Assembly: GCF_002953255.1 (NCBI RefSeq)
Contig: NZ_CP026498.1
Coordinates: 1,220,703-1,284,702 of the forward strand
Direction of reading: 5' to 3'
DNA: 64,000 nucleotides
Source: Streptomyces sp. CB01881
GTDB taxonomy: Bacteria > Actinomycetota > Actinomycetes > Streptomycetales > Streptomycetaceae
Shown here: positions 19,857 to 28,403 of the stretch, in pieces
Layout: each line of letters begins with the position of its first letter
Position numbering within the stretch: the stretch's first letter is position 1
Program-made: the position numbers and the translations under genes
The notes under the pieces: model-generated
What the model saw: the letters and a program-made list of their open reading frames with translations, nothing else
What the model was told of the DNA's origin: nothing
Databases searched by the model: none

Positions 19857-20646
19857 CACGACGGCCGGTACCGCCGTCGGGGCGACGGTGGCGCGGGAGC
19901 ACGACCTGGCCCGCTGCGCGCTCGGCCTCGGCGACGACGCACTGATCCTGGCCCAGCGGCTGTGCGCCTGGATCACCCGGGCGCCGAGCATCGAGGAGGA
20001 CCTGGCGCTGTCCAACATCGCGCTGGACCTGCTCGGCCACGCCCGGATCCTGCTGACCCTGAGCGGCCGCCTGGACGGCACCGGCCGCAGCGAGGACGAC
20101 CTGGCGTACCTGCGCGACGGACGCGAGTTCCGCAACACGCTGCTCACCGAGCTTCCGGGCGGCGACTTCGCCGTCACGGTGGCCCGGCAGCTGCTCTACA
20201 CGCACTACGCGCGGTTGTACTACGCCGAGTTGGCGAGCTGCGCGGCCCCGGAGCTGGCCGCCTTCGCCGGGCGCGCCGCAACGGAGGTGGGCTACCACCG
20301 GGCGCACGCCGACGGCTGGACGGTCCGGCTGGGCCTGGGCACGGCCGAGAGCCGCCGCCGGATGCAGCACGGCCTGGAACTGATGTGGCCGTACGCCGCC
20401 GAGTTGTTCGAGGCGGACGAGGCGGTGGCGCGGCTGGACGCGGCGGGCCTGGTCCCCGCCCCGGACAGGGTGCGCGAGCGCTGGCAGCGCGAGGTGGCCG
20501 AGGTGGCGGCCCGGGCGGGCCTGCGCGTGCCCGAGCCGTCCTGGTCGGCCGGCGGCGGCCGGGACGGGCGCCACTCGGAGGAGTTCGGGCTGCTGCTGGC
20601 CGAGCTCCAGTCGGTCCACCGCCAGTACCCGGGAGGCACCTGGTGA
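19846..20646 (+). CDS. antJ: AntJ: PaaC-like oxygenase structural subunit
   Basis: This 266-residue protein resembles PaaC: ALGLGDDALILAQRLCAW, SIEEDLALSNIALDLLGHAR and a TEVGYHRAHADGW block. PaaC is a di-iron-like fold that pairs with PaaA but is structural; some metal-ligand positions are kept here, as is usual for the family. It overlaps antI at its start, with GGAGG upstream, and antK at its end through a GTGA junction. Confidence 0.92.
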   Translation: MTADTTAGTAVGATVAREHDLARCALGLGDDALILAQRLCAWITRAPSIEEDLALSNIALDLLGHARILLTLSGRLDGTGRSEDDLAYLRDGREFRNTLLTELPGGDFAVTVARQLLYTHYARLYYAELASCAAPELAAFAGRAATEVGYHRAHADGWTVRLGLGTAESRRRMQHGLELMWPYAAELFEADEAVARLDAAGLVPAPDRVRERWQREVAEVAARAGLRVPEPSWSAGGGRDGRHSEEFGLLLAELQSVHRQYPGGTW

Positions 20647-21242
20647 GCGGCCCGGCACCGGCCCGGCCGGGCTCCGCGGCCGCCGGGTCACCGCAGTCGC
20701 GGCCACCCGAACGGCGACCGGCCGAACGGCGAATGACCGAACGGCGGCCGTCCGAATGGCAACTGGCCGAACTGCGCTCCGCCGTCGAGGAGTTGCCCGA
20801 TCCGGAGCTGCCCATGGTGACCCTCGGCGACCTGGGCGTCGTGCACGCGGTCCGGATCGGCTCGGACGGCACGCCGGAGGTGGAGCTCACCCCAACCTTC
20901 CTGGGCTGCCCGGCGATGGAGGTCATCGAGCGGGCGGTGCGCGGCGTGCTCGCCGAGGCCGGACACCCGGCGGGCCGGGTGCACCGGGTGCTGGTCCCGG
21001 CCTGGAGCACCGACCGGATCAGCGAGCGGGGCCGGCGCCGGCTCGCCGAGCACGGGATCGCCCCGCCGGGGCGCCCGGCCGGGGCCGAGGTCCGGGCGGT
21101 GACGGTGGCGCTCGGGCCGCCCTGCCCGCACTGCGGTTCGCAGGCCACCCGGCCGCTGAGCCCGTTCGGGGCCACCCGCTGCCAGGCGATCCTGCTGTGC
21201 ACGGCCTGCCGCGAGACGTTCGCACAATTCAGGGCGGGGTGA
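20643..21242 (+). CDS. antK: AntK: PaaD-like (MIP18/DUF59) maturation protein
   Basis: This 199-residue PaaD-like protein has a DUF59 domain (about 40-125, LPDPELPMVTLGDLG and TFLGCPAMEVIE) followed by a C-terminal zinc ribbon (CPHC 161-164; CTAC 186-189). PaaD helps assemble the iron centre or Fe-S parts of the Paa monooxygenase. The N-terminal 40 residues are built from a 5-residue repeat rich in ERR, encoded by a 15-bp DNA tandem repeat and not part of the normal family. GTG start in a GTGA overlap with antJ. Confidence 0.9.
   Translation: MSGPAPARPGSAAAGSPQSRPPERRPAERRMTERRPSEWQLAELRSAVEELPDPELPMVTLGDLGVVHAVRIGSDGTPEVELTPTFLGCPAMEVIERAVRGVLAEAGHPAGRVHRVLVPAWSTDRISERGRRRLAEHGIAPPGRPAGAEVRAVTVALGPPCPHCGSQATRPLSPFGATRCQAILLCTACRETFAQFRAG
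20707..20781 (+). repeat. 15-bp tandem repeat in antK 5' end
   Basis: Units beginning CCGAA(C/T)GGC recur every 15 bp at 20707, 20722, 20737 and 20752, with a weaker fifth at 20767. They encode PERRP/AERRM/TERRP/SEWQL/AELRS, so the repeat runs from the extra N-terminal tail into the start of the DUF59 domain. Confidence 0.85.
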
Positions 21243-21248
21243 GGCGAG

Positions 21249-22346
21249 GTGCTGAGCGCGATCGACGAGACCGACCGGCCCGCCGGGCCGCAAGGTTGGC
21301 ACGCACTGACGGTGAGCGGGCTGGACCACCTCACCGACGACACCGTGGCGGCCACCCTCGCGGTGCCGGACCGGCTGGCCGGGGCCCTCTCCCACCGTGC
21401 CGGGCAGCACGTGGTGATCCGCCACCGGCAGGGCGAGCGCGAACTGCGGCGCTGCTACTCGGTCTGCCCGCCGCCGTTCGACCCCGGCCGGCTGCGGCTG
21501 ATCGTCAAACGGGCGAGTCCGGACGGCTTCGGGGCGTACGCGACGACCCGGCTGGCGGTGGGAGACCGACTGCTGGTCTCCCCGCCGGCCGGCACCTTCC
21601 AGCTGGCCCCCGCACCGGTCACGCACCACGTGCTGCTGGCCGGCGGCACCGGCATCGCCCCGCTGCTGGCGATGGCCGCGGCCGCGCTGCGCGACGACCC
21701 GCACTGCCGCGTCTCACTGCTGTACGCCGCCCGCGGCGCCGGCTCGCTGCTGCTGGCCGACGAGCTGGCCGACCTGAAGGACGCGTACCTGGGCCGGTTC
21801 ACCCTGCTCCAGGTCTTCTCCCGGGAGCGCCGGGAGGCGGACCTGCTCTCCGGCCGGCTCGACGGCGCCCGGCTGCGGCGCCTGCTGTCCGCGCCGGGCA
21901 CCGAGTTCGACGCCGCCACCGCCTTCTACCTGTGCGGGCCGTGGGGGCTGGTGACGCTGGCCCGGACCGCGCTCGCCGAGGCCGGCGCGGCCGAGCGGCA
22001 GATCCGCCTGGAGCTCTTCTCGCCCGAGGGGACGCCCGCCGCGGTTCCGGTGCCGCCGGCCGGCCGCAGCGTCCAGGTGACCGCGCGGCTCGGCGGCCAC
22101 ACCGCCGGGGCGCGGATGCTGCCCGGCGACCGCACGCTGCTGGACGCGGTTCTGCGGGTCCGGCCGGACGCACCGTACTCCTGCCGGGTCGGGCTGTGCG
22201 GCAGCTGCCGCGCCCGGGTGGTCTCCGGCTCGGTGGTGCTGGACAGCCAGTACGCGCTCGACCCGGCCGAGGTGGCGGCCGGCTACACCCTCACCTGCCG
22301 TGCCCGTCCGCAGACGGATGCGGTCGAACTCGACTTCGACGCCTGA
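21249..22346 (+). CDS. antL: AntL: PaaE-like oxygenase reductase
   Basis: This 365-residue electron-transfer subunit has an FAD-binding domain with RCYSVC (residues 68-73), an NAD(P)-binding domain with AGGTGIAPLLAMA near 138, and a C-terminal plant-type 2Fe-2S ferredoxin domain (Cys312, Cys317, Cys320 and a last Cys near 352 in TLTCRAR). It passes NADPH electrons to the AntH di-iron site. The GTG start has GAGGCGAGG directly upstream, 6 nt after the antK stop. Confidence 0.93.
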   Translation: MLSAIDETDRPAGPQGWHALTVSGLDHLTDDTVAATLAVPDRLAGALSHRAGQHVVIRHRQGERELRRCYSVCPPPFDPGRLRLIVKRASPDGFGAYATTRLAVGDRLLVSPPAGTFQLAPAPVTHHVLLAGGTGIAPLLAMAAAALRDDPHCRVSLLYAARGAGSLLLADELADLKDAYLGRFTLLQVFSRERREADLLSGRLDGARLRRLLSAPGTEFDAATAFYLCGPWGLVTLARTALAEAGAAERQIRLELFSPEGTPAAVPVPPAGRSVQVTARLGGHTAGARMLPGDRTLLDAVLRVRPDAPYSCRVGLCGSCRARVVSGSVVLDSQYALDPAEVAAGYTLTCRARPQTDAVELDFDA

Positions 22347-22365
22347 GACTTCGGGCGTCCCGACC

Positions 22366-22386
22366 GCCGGCCCCGGCTGGGCCGGC
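22366..22386. terminator. Small GC hairpin between antL and antM
   Basis: GCCGGCCC (22366-22373) pairs with GGGCCGGC (22379-22386) around a 5-nt loop in the 57-bp gap between antL and antM, the longest gap inside antH-P. There is no T-run. It may reduce read-through or protect the upstream message, setting the ratio of the oxygenase genes to antM-P. Confidence 0.35.
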
Positions 22387-22403
22387 GCAGAGAGGAATCC
22401 TTC

Positions 22404-23177
22404 ATGACGTCGACCAGACTCACCGACCGGACCGCGCTGGTGACCGGCGGCAGCCGCGGCATCGGCCGGGCGATCGCGCTGCGGCTGGCCGCCGAGGGCG
22501 CGCTGGTGGCCGTGCACTACGGCCACGACGAGCAGGCCGCACAGGACACCGTCAAGCAGATCGAGGCGGGCGGCGGCCGGGCCTTCGCCCTGCGCGCCGA
22601 GCTCGGCGTGCCGGGCGACGCCGAGGCCGTCTGGGACGGCTTCGACCGGGGTCTGGCGGCGCTCGGCGCGCCGGCCGGTGTGGACATCGTGGTGAACAAC
22701 GCGGGCGTCACGCTTCCCAAGCCCATCGCGGACGTCACCGAGGAGGACTACGACCGGGTCTTCGCCGTCAACACCCGCGCGCCGTTCTTCATCCTCCAGC
22801 GTGCCCTGCCCCGGCTGCGCGACGGCGGCCGCATCGTCAACATCTCCTCGGGCGCCGCCCGGATCGCCTACCCCGCGATCGCCGCCTACACGATGACCAA
22901 GGGCGCGCTGGACGTCCTCACCCCGGCCCTGGCCCTGCAGTTGGGCCCGCGCGGCATCACCGTCAACACGGTCGCGCCCGGCTTCACCGAGACGGCGATC
23001 AATCCGACCCTCGCCGACCCGCGGATCCGCAGCACCCTCGCCGCGCACTCGGTCTTCGACCGGCTCGGAACACCCGCCGACATCGCGGACGTGGTGGCCT
23101 TCCTGGCCGGCGACGACGCCCGCTGGATCACCGGCCAGTGGATCGACGCGACCGGCGGCGTCCACCTCGGCCTCTGA
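22404..23177 (+). CDS. antM: AntM: discrete ketoreductase (SDR)
   Basis: This 257-residue short-chain dehydrogenase has the NADP motif TGGSRGIG (14-21), NNAG near 98, catalytic Ser148 and the YTMTK pair Tyr162/Lys166. In antimycin biosynthesis AntM reduces the C-8 ketone left by AntD, giving the hydroxyl needed for lactonisation and for acylation by AntB. A GAGAGGAA ribosome-binding site precedes the ATG. AntD itself has no KR, so a separate reductase is needed. Confidence 0.92.
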   Translation: MTSTRLTDRTALVTGGSRGIGRAIALRLAAEGALVAVHYGHDEQAAQDTVKQIEAGGGRAFALRAELGVPGDAEAVWDGFDRGLAALGAPAGVDIVVNNAGVTLPKPIADVTEEDYDRVFAVNTRAPFFILQRALPRLRDGGRIVNISSGAARIAYPAIAAYTMTKGALDVLTPALALQLGPRGITVNTVAPGFTETAINPTLADPRIRSTLAAHSVFDRLGTPADIADVVAFLAGDDARWITGQWIDATGGVHLGL

Positions 23178-23195
23178 CACTCTGGAGCCCAACAG

Positions 23196-24032
23196 ATGAT
23201 CAACCAAACGCCCGTCCCCGGGGACGCCGCCGAGCTGGCCGTCTTCGCAGGCACCTCGCCGTACGAGGACTACGTGCACGCCTCGGTGCTCGGCTCGCTC
23301 CAGCAGCCGCTCACCGACGCGCCCGACGAGATGGGTTTCCTGGTCACCACCCAGGTGATGGAGCTGTGGTTCAAGCTGATCGTGCACGAGTGGCGCGCGG
23401 CCTGCGACGCGTTCGCCAAGCAGGACCTGCCGGCGGCGCTGGACGCACTGGAGCGCAGCCGCCGTGCCCACCTGTCGCTCAACGCCACCTGGACTCCGCT
23501 GGCCGCGCTGACGCCGGTGCGCTTCAACGGCTTCCGGGCCGCCTTCGGCCAGGCCTCGGGAGCCCAGTCCGTGCGGTACCGGATGATGGAGTTCCTGCTC
23601 GGCGAGAAGTCCGGAGCGGTCCTGGACGCCCACCGCGGCGACCCGGTGGAGCACGCCGAGCTGGGTGAGCACCTGCACGCCCCCACGCTCTGGGACGAGG
23701 TGCTGCACTTCCTGCACTCCCAGGGCCACGAGGTACCGCAGGCCGTGCTCCGACGGGACGTCACCCAGGCCTACGAACCGGACGAGGGCGTCGTCGAGGT
23801 GTGGCGGCGGATCTACCGCGGACCGCAGCACGATCCGCTCCTGCGGTTGGCCGAACTGCTCACCGACATAGCAGAGTTGGTCCAACGCTGGCGCACCGAC
23901 CACCTGCTGGTGGTGCGGCGTGCGATGGGCGCCAGGCCGGGCAGCGCCGGCACCTCCGGGCTGGACTGGCTGGACCGCCGCGCGCGGCGCCAGGTCTTCC
24001 CCGAGCTGTGGACGGTGCGCAGCGATGTCTGA
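23196..24032 (+). CDS. antN: AntN: tryptophan 2,3-dioxygenase
   Basis: This 278-residue haem dioxygenase opens the indole ring of L-tryptophan to N-formylkynurenine, the first step toward 3-aminosalicylate. Family features visible are YEDYVHASVLGSLQQP near the start, QVMELWFKLIVHEW (residues 46-59) with conserved Glu/Leu/Trp/Phe, and the C-terminal RTDHLLVVRRAMGARPGSAG segment, typical of pathway-specific TDOs. It overlaps antO by 8 nt. Confidence 0.93.
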   Translation: MINQTPVPGDAAELAVFAGTSPYEDYVHASVLGSLQQPLTDAPDEMGFLVTTQVMELWFKLIVHEWRAACDAFAKQDLPAALDALERSRRAHLSLNATWTPLAALTPVRFNGFRAAFGQASGAQSVRYRMMEFLLGEKSGAVLDAHRGDPVEHAELGEHLHAPTLWDEVLHFLHSQGHEVPQAVLRRDVTQAYEPDEGVVEVWRRIYRGPQHDPLLRLAELLTDIAELVQRWRTDHLLVVRRAMGARPGSAGTSGLDWLDRRARRQVFPELWTVRSDV

Positions 24033-24954
24033 CCCGATGTCCGACGCGACCACCACGACGACGGCCGGCTCGACGACGGCCGGCTCGAAGGCGACCTCCT
24101 CGGCGCCGAGCGGCAGGACGATCTCCGCCTTCGCCGCCGAGGAGGAGCGGCGGGTGCTCGGCCTCAGGCCGGTGCTGGCCCCGGTCCACGGCCGCTACGG
24201 CGACCACCCGCACCAGGTCTACGACCTGTGGCCGGCCGAGGGCGGCCACGACGACGCGCCCCTGGTGATCCTGCTGCACGGCGGCTACTGGCGCTACGAC
24301 CGGATGCACTTGACGCCGTTCGCCGCCTACCTGGCGGGGCAGGGGCTGACCACCGTGCTGCCGGGCTTCCGCCGCTCCGGCGGCGCGGGCGGCTACCCCG
24401 AGACCTTCGACGACATCGCGCGGATCGTGGACACCCTCCCGGCCGGGCGGCCGTACGTCCTCGCCGGGCACTGCTCGGGCGGGCACCTGGCGCTGTGGGC
24501 CGGTGCCCGCGCCCTGCTGCCGGCCGACTCCCCCTGGCACAGCACCGAGCCGCCCACCGCGATCCTCGCCCTGGCCCCGCTCACCGACCTCCGGGCCACC
24601 ATCCGCGACCGGCTCAGCGAGGACGCGGCCCTGCAGCTGCTCGGCGGCCCGGAGGCCGCACCCGAACGGCTGCCGCTGGTGGACCCGGTCACCCTGCTGC
24701 GCGGGCCGGGCACCACCGGGGTGCGCACCGTCCTGCTGCACGGGGCGGTCGACGAGGAGGTGCCGGCGGGTCAGTTCACCGACTACGCCGCCGTCCACCG
24801 AGACCTGGAGGTCGTCGTGCTGCCGGACACCGGCCACTACACCCTGATCGAGCCCGGCGCGCCGGGCGCCCGTGCGGTTGCGGATCAACTGCACCGCCTG
24901 GCAGCGGAGTTCGCCCCCGGGAAGGCCGTTGGGAGCGCGGGGAGCACGGCGTGA
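24025..24954 (+). CDS. antO: AntO: formamidase-fold alpha/beta hydrolase (formyl transfer step)
   Basis: This 309-residue alpha/beta hydrolase is closest in motif to kynurenine formamidases: oxyanion block HGGYWR (85-90), nucleophile Ser151 in GHCSGG, and later acidic (HGAVDEE) and His (DTGHYT) triad candidates. AntO is described as the N-formyltransferase that installs the formamido group of 3-formamidosalicylate; by fold it could also hydrolyse N-formylkynurenine between AntN and AntP. The first 35 residues are a Thr/Ser/Ala-rich low-complexity tail. The GTGA overlap with antP couples the two. Confidence 0.88.
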   Translation: MSDPMSDATTTTTAGSTTAGSKATSSAPSGRTISAFAAEEERRVLGLRPVLAPVHGRYGDHPHQVYDLWPAEGGHDDAPLVILLHGGYWRYDRMHLTPFAAYLAGQGLTTVLPGFRRSGGAGGYPETFDDIARIVDTLPAGRPYVLAGHCSGGHLALWAGARALLPADSPWHSTEPPTAILALAPLTDLRATIRDRLSEDAALQLLGGPEAAPERLPLVDPVTLLRGPGTTGVRTVLLHGAVDEEVPAGQFTDYAAVHRDLEVVVLPDTGHYTLIEPGAPGARAVADQLHRLAAEFAPGKAVGSAGSTA

Positions 24955-26246
24955 GCAGCACCGCCGAACACCTCGCCGAACACCTCGCCGAACGCCTCAC
25001 CGAACCCGAACGCCTCGCCGACCGAGCCGCCGCACTGGACGCCGCTGACCCGCTGTCCGGCCTGCGCGAGCGCTTCCTGCTCCCGCCGGGCGTCGTCTAC
25101 CTGGACGGCAACTCGCTCGGCGCACTGCCCGCGGCCGTCCCGCCGGTGCTGGCGGACGTGGTGCACCAGCAGTGGGGCACCGGTCTGATCCGCTCCTGGA
25201 ACGACCACGCCTGGTGGCAGGCCCCGCTGCGGGTCGGCGACGCGATCGGACGGCTGATCGGCGCGGCCCCGGGGCAGGTGGTGGTCGGCGACTCCACCAG
25301 TGTGCAGCTGTTCAACGCGCTGAGCGCGGCGGTCCGGCTCCGCCCCGGCCGGCCGCTGCTGGTCGTCGACCGGGACCACTTCCCCACCGACCGGTACCTC
25401 GCCGCCTCCGTCGCCCGGCTCCACGGCCTCCGGCTCCGTGCGGTGCCGGCCGACGCGCTGGCGGGCCTGCTGTCCCGGGAGGGTGAGCAGGTGGCCGCCG
25501 TGCTCGGCGCGCCGGTGGACTACCGCACCGGCGTGCTGACCGACCCGGCGCCCGTCACCCGGGCCGCCCACGACGCGGGCGCGCTGACGGTGTGGGACCT
25601 GTGCCATGCCGCCGGAGCGCTGCCCCTCGACCTGGACGCGCTCGGCGCCGACCTGGCCGTGGGCTGCGGCTACAAGTACCTGTGCGGCGGCCCCGGCGCC
25701 CCGGCCTTCCTCTACGTGGCCCACCGCCACCAGGCCGGCTTCGACCACCCGCTGACCGGCTGGAACGGCCACGCCGACCCGTTCGACCCCACCGAGGAGT
25801 ACCGTCCCGCCGAGGGCATCGCCCGCGCGCGGATCGGCACCCCGCCGATGCTCTCCCTGCTCGCGCTGGAAGCCGCCCTCACCGTCTTCGACGGCGTCGA
25901 CCCGGCCCGGCTGCGCGCCAAGAGCCTCTCGCTGACCGGCTTCCTGCTCGACTGCGCCGACGACCTGCTCGCCCCGCTGGGTTTCACCCCCGCCACTCCG
26001 CGCGAACCGGGCCGGCGCGGCAGCCAGGTCGCCCTGCGCCACCCCGAGGCCTACGCCCTGGTCCAGGCCCTGGCCGCCCGCGCGGTGATCGGCGACATGC
26101 GCGCCCCCGACCTGCTCCGCTTCGGCGTCAACGCCCTCTACGTCTCCCACGCCGACGTGCTGCACGCCATGACCACCCTGCGGGAGATCGCCGCCGGGCG
26201 CGCGCACCGGCCGCACCTGGCCGGGCAGCGGGCCGTGGTGACCTGA
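24951..26246 (+). CDS. antP: AntP: kynureninase
   Basis: This 431-residue PLP enzyme cleaves L-kynurenine to anthranilate and alanine, supplying the aryl starter. The Schiff-base lysine is Lys242 in GCGYKYLCGGPGAP; YLDGNSLG near 47 and the late substrate-binding TGW block also fit. It is the last gene of the antH-P operon. The N-terminus carries a 4-residue repeat (AEHL/AERL) encoded by a 12-bp tandem repeat and extends beyond the usual start of the family; a later start is possible but none has a better ribosome-binding site. Confidence 0.94.
   Translation: MSSTAEHLAEHLAERLTEPERLADRAAALDAADPLSGLRERFLLPPGVVYLDGNSLGALPAAVPPVLADVVHQQWGTGLIRSWNDHAWWQAPLRVGDAIGRLIGAAPGQVVVGDSTSVQLFNALSAAVRLRPGRPLLVVDRDHFPTDRYLAASVARLHGLRLRAVPADALAGLLSREGEQVAAVLGAPVDYRTGVLTDPAPVTRAAHDAGALTVWDLCHAAGALPLDLDALGADLAVGCGYKYLCGGPGAPAFLYVAHRHQAGFDHPLTGWNGHADPFDPTEEYRPAEGIARARIGTPPMLSLLALEAALTVFDGVDPARLRAKSLSLTGFLLDCADDLLAPLGFTPATPREPGRRGSQVALRHPEAYALVQALAARAVIGDMRAPDLLRFGVNALYVSHADVLHAMTTLREIAAGRAHRPHLAGQRAVVT
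24962..25005 (+). repeat. 12-bp tandem repeat in antP 5' end
   Basis: CGCCGAACACCT is repeated at 24962 and 24974, with one change at 24986 and a partial copy from 24998. It encodes AEHLAEHLAERLTEPERL. It shares the CCGAAC core with the repeats in antK and in the antC linker. Confidence 0.85.
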
Positions 26247-26921
26247 GGCGCGACCGGTGGACCGAACGGCCGTCCCGGCGTCCCGGCCTGCGCCGAGCGG
26301 CCGGTCGGCACGGGGTCGGTGCGCCGGCGACCGGGGTCACGGCCGGGGGAGGCTTCGCCGTGGCGTGGGCCACCACGGCGAGAAGGCCGGAGGAGCCGGC
26401 CACGGGGCCGACGCCCCGGCCGATGACGAGCACGGACACGGGCACCGTGGCGGCACCGGTGTCCTCAGGGTCCAGGTGGCCGCTGTCGCCGGGCCGCGGA
26501 TGTGCCGGGTCGTAGGCGGTGGCGTCGGGACCGGCCGTCCGTCGCGTGCCGCCCACCCGGCGGACGTGACAGCGGGGCCGGGCGTCCGGACGGCCCGGGC
26601 AGGCCCGTGGCCGTTCGTGGTCAGGCAGGTCACAGTGTTCATGCCACCCTCCGCATGCCTCGACGGTGGTGCCGGTCGCGAGCATGGACGGCCGCGGGGT
26701 GCCGGGAGATCCGGCCAACGCCTCGGCGGGCCGCTCGACCCGGTGGCCGACCAGCCGTCCTGCCATTCACGCTAGCGGCCGCGCAAGGGCGGACGGTGGT
26801 ACCCGGGACGGAACCTCCCGGTCGGGGCGGCACCTCGGTACTACGCCGAACGGGGACGGCCGCACTGCCGCGCCGTCACCGTGCGGAGGCGGCGGGATTC
26901 CGTGGCCGGTGCGGTGCCTGA
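26247..26921. other. Convergent intergenic region antP / ABC transporter, 675 bp
   Basis: This lies between the 3' ends of antP and the leftward ABC transporter operon. I see no supported gene. A minus-strand frame across 26128-26766 contains one hydrophobic stretch (about 26360-26470) that could be a decayed small membrane protein, but its ends lack coding character. I find no convincing long hairpin to end antP transcription. Confidence 0.6.
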
Positions 26922-28403
26922 TCAGCGCACGCTGTCCGCCGGGTGCCGGCTCGCGAGCGGCGCGGGACGTGGACCCGCGAGGGACAGGACGTGGTCGGCG
27001 CGGCCGGTGAGCAGTGGAAGGTCGTGGCTGACGAGGACCACCGCCAGGCCCCGGCCGGTGCGCAGATCGCCGAGGAGGTCCATGAGCGCCGAGGCGGTGT
27101 CGGTGTCGAGGGCGGAGGTGACCTCGTCGCAGAGCAGGACATCGGGTTCGGCGGCCAGCGCGCGGGCGAGGGAGACGCGCTGGCGTTGTCCGCCGGACAG
27201 CTCGTGGGGGTGGCGGTCCGCGTAGTGCGAGGGCAGGCCGACGGCGGTGAGCAGTTCGGCGACGCGCTCCCCGCACCGGGCGGCGGGGAGGCCGAAGTGC
27301 AGCTTCAGGGGCCGGGTGAGGGTGGCGCCGATGGTGTGGGCGGGGTTGAGGGCGCCGAGGGGGTTCTGCGGGACGAGCTGGATGCGGCGGCGCTGGTCGC
27401 GGGCGCGCCGTCGGTGCGAGGCCGCCAGCGGGCGGTCGTGGAGCGTCATGGTGCCGGTGTCGGGCGCGTGGAGTCCGGCGAGGGTGCGGACCAGGGTGGT
27501 TTTGCCGCAGCCCGACGGGCCGACCACGCCGGTGAGCGTGCCGGGGGTCAGGTCGAGGTCGAGGTCCGCGAGGACGGTGCGGCGGGTGCGGCCGCTGCCC
27601 GTGTGGGCGCCGAGCGACCGCACGCTCAGAACGGGGCGTTCGGCCTTGGTGTGCCGGCTCCCGGGCTCGGCGGGCGCGGCCGCCGGGGCGGCCGGTACGG
27701 TCGCCGGGCGGGCCGGGGCGGGTGACGGGGCCTGCGCGGGCCACAGGGCGAGGACTTCGTCGGCGCAGCGGGCGACGAAGTCGGGGTCGTGGCTGGTGAG
27801 GGCGACGGCGATGTCGTCGCGGTCGGCGATGGTGCGCAGCAGGTCGGCGATGTCGTCGCGCAGGGCGGCGTCGAGGCCGGCGGTGGGTTCGTCGAGCAGG
27901 AGGATCCCGGGCCGTCGGGCGAGGGCGCGGGCGAGGGCGACACGCCGCTGCTGACCGCCGGAGAGGCCTGCGGGGCGGCGGTGCCGGAGATGTCCGTCGA
28001 CCGGTAGGCGGACGGCACGCAACAGGTCCGGCACGGAGGTCCCGCGCCGGTCGGCGGCGGTCTCGGTGATGAGGCGGTCCACGCGCATGCGCGGGTTGAG
28101 GCCGGAGCCGGGGTCCTGGCCGACGAAGGCGAGCCGGTGGCGGCGGAGGCGGCGGAGTTCCTCGGGTGGGAGGGCGAGGATGTCGTGGCCGAGGACGTCG
28201 ACGGTGCCGGCGGTGACGCGGGCGCCGGGTGGGAGGGCTCCGGCGAGAGCGCGCAGCAGGGTGGTCTTGCCGGCGCCGGAGGGACCGGTGATGGCGTGGA
28301 CGCGGCCAGGGGTGAGAGTGAGGCCGGCGTCGGTGAGCAGGGGTGTGTCCCCGAGGGCGATGGACAGGCCGGTGGCGCGGGCGGCGGGGGCGGCGGTGCT
28401 CAC
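26922..28403 (-). CDS. Dpp/Opp-type ABC transporter, two ATPase domains fused
   Basis: This 493-residue protein contains two complete ABC ATPases in tandem. The first has Walker A GPSGAGKTT near 40, signature LSGGQQRR near 150 and Walker B LLLDEPTAGLD. The second has GPSGCGKTT near 300, LSGGQRQR near 405 and VLLCDEVTSALD. They are joined by an Ala/Pro-rich linker (about 235-265). This replaces the separate DppD and DppF subunits. It energises the importer formed with the next two permeases and the lipoprotein. The GTG at 28403 overlaps the permease stop as GTGA; the open frame upstream is only a shadow of that permease. It is the last gene of an iron-box-controlled operon, so the cargo is probably a metal chelate. 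Confidence 0.9.
   Translation of the reverse strand: MSTAAPAARATGLSIALGDTPLLTDAGLTLTPGRVHAITGPSGAGKTTLLRALAGALPPGARVTAGTVDVLGHDILALPPEELRRLRRHRLAFVGQDPGSGLNPRMRVDRLITETAADRRGTSVPDLLRAVRLPVDGHLRHRRPAGLSGGQQRRVALARALARRPGILLLDEPTAGLDAALRDDIADLLRTIADRDDIAVALTSHDPDFVARCADEVLALWPAQAPSPAPARPATVPAAPAAAPAEPGSRHTKAERPVLSVRSLGAHTGSGRTRRTVLADLDLDLTPGTLTGVVGPSGCGKTTLVRTLAGLHAPDTGTMTLHDRPLAASHRRRARDQRRRIQLVPQNPLGALNPAHTIGATLTRPLKLHFGLPAARCGERVAELLTAVGLPSHYADRHPHELSGGQRQRVSLARALAAEPDVLLCDEVTSALDTDTASALMDLLGDLRTGRGLAVVLVSHDLPLLTGRADHVLSLAGPRPAPLASRHPADSVR

Noticed and set aside
18466..22346. antH-antL as a phenylacetate catabolic (paaABCDE) operon
   Set aside because: No paaK, paaG, paaZ or paaJ genes nearby, and the genes are translationally coupled inside the antimycin cluster next to antG/antF and the kynurenine-pathway genes.
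26128..26766. Minus-strand frame with a short hydrophobic run, possibly a small membrane protein
   Set aside because: No ribosome-binding site, ends overlap antP, and codon pattern is poor; treated as non-coding or decayed.
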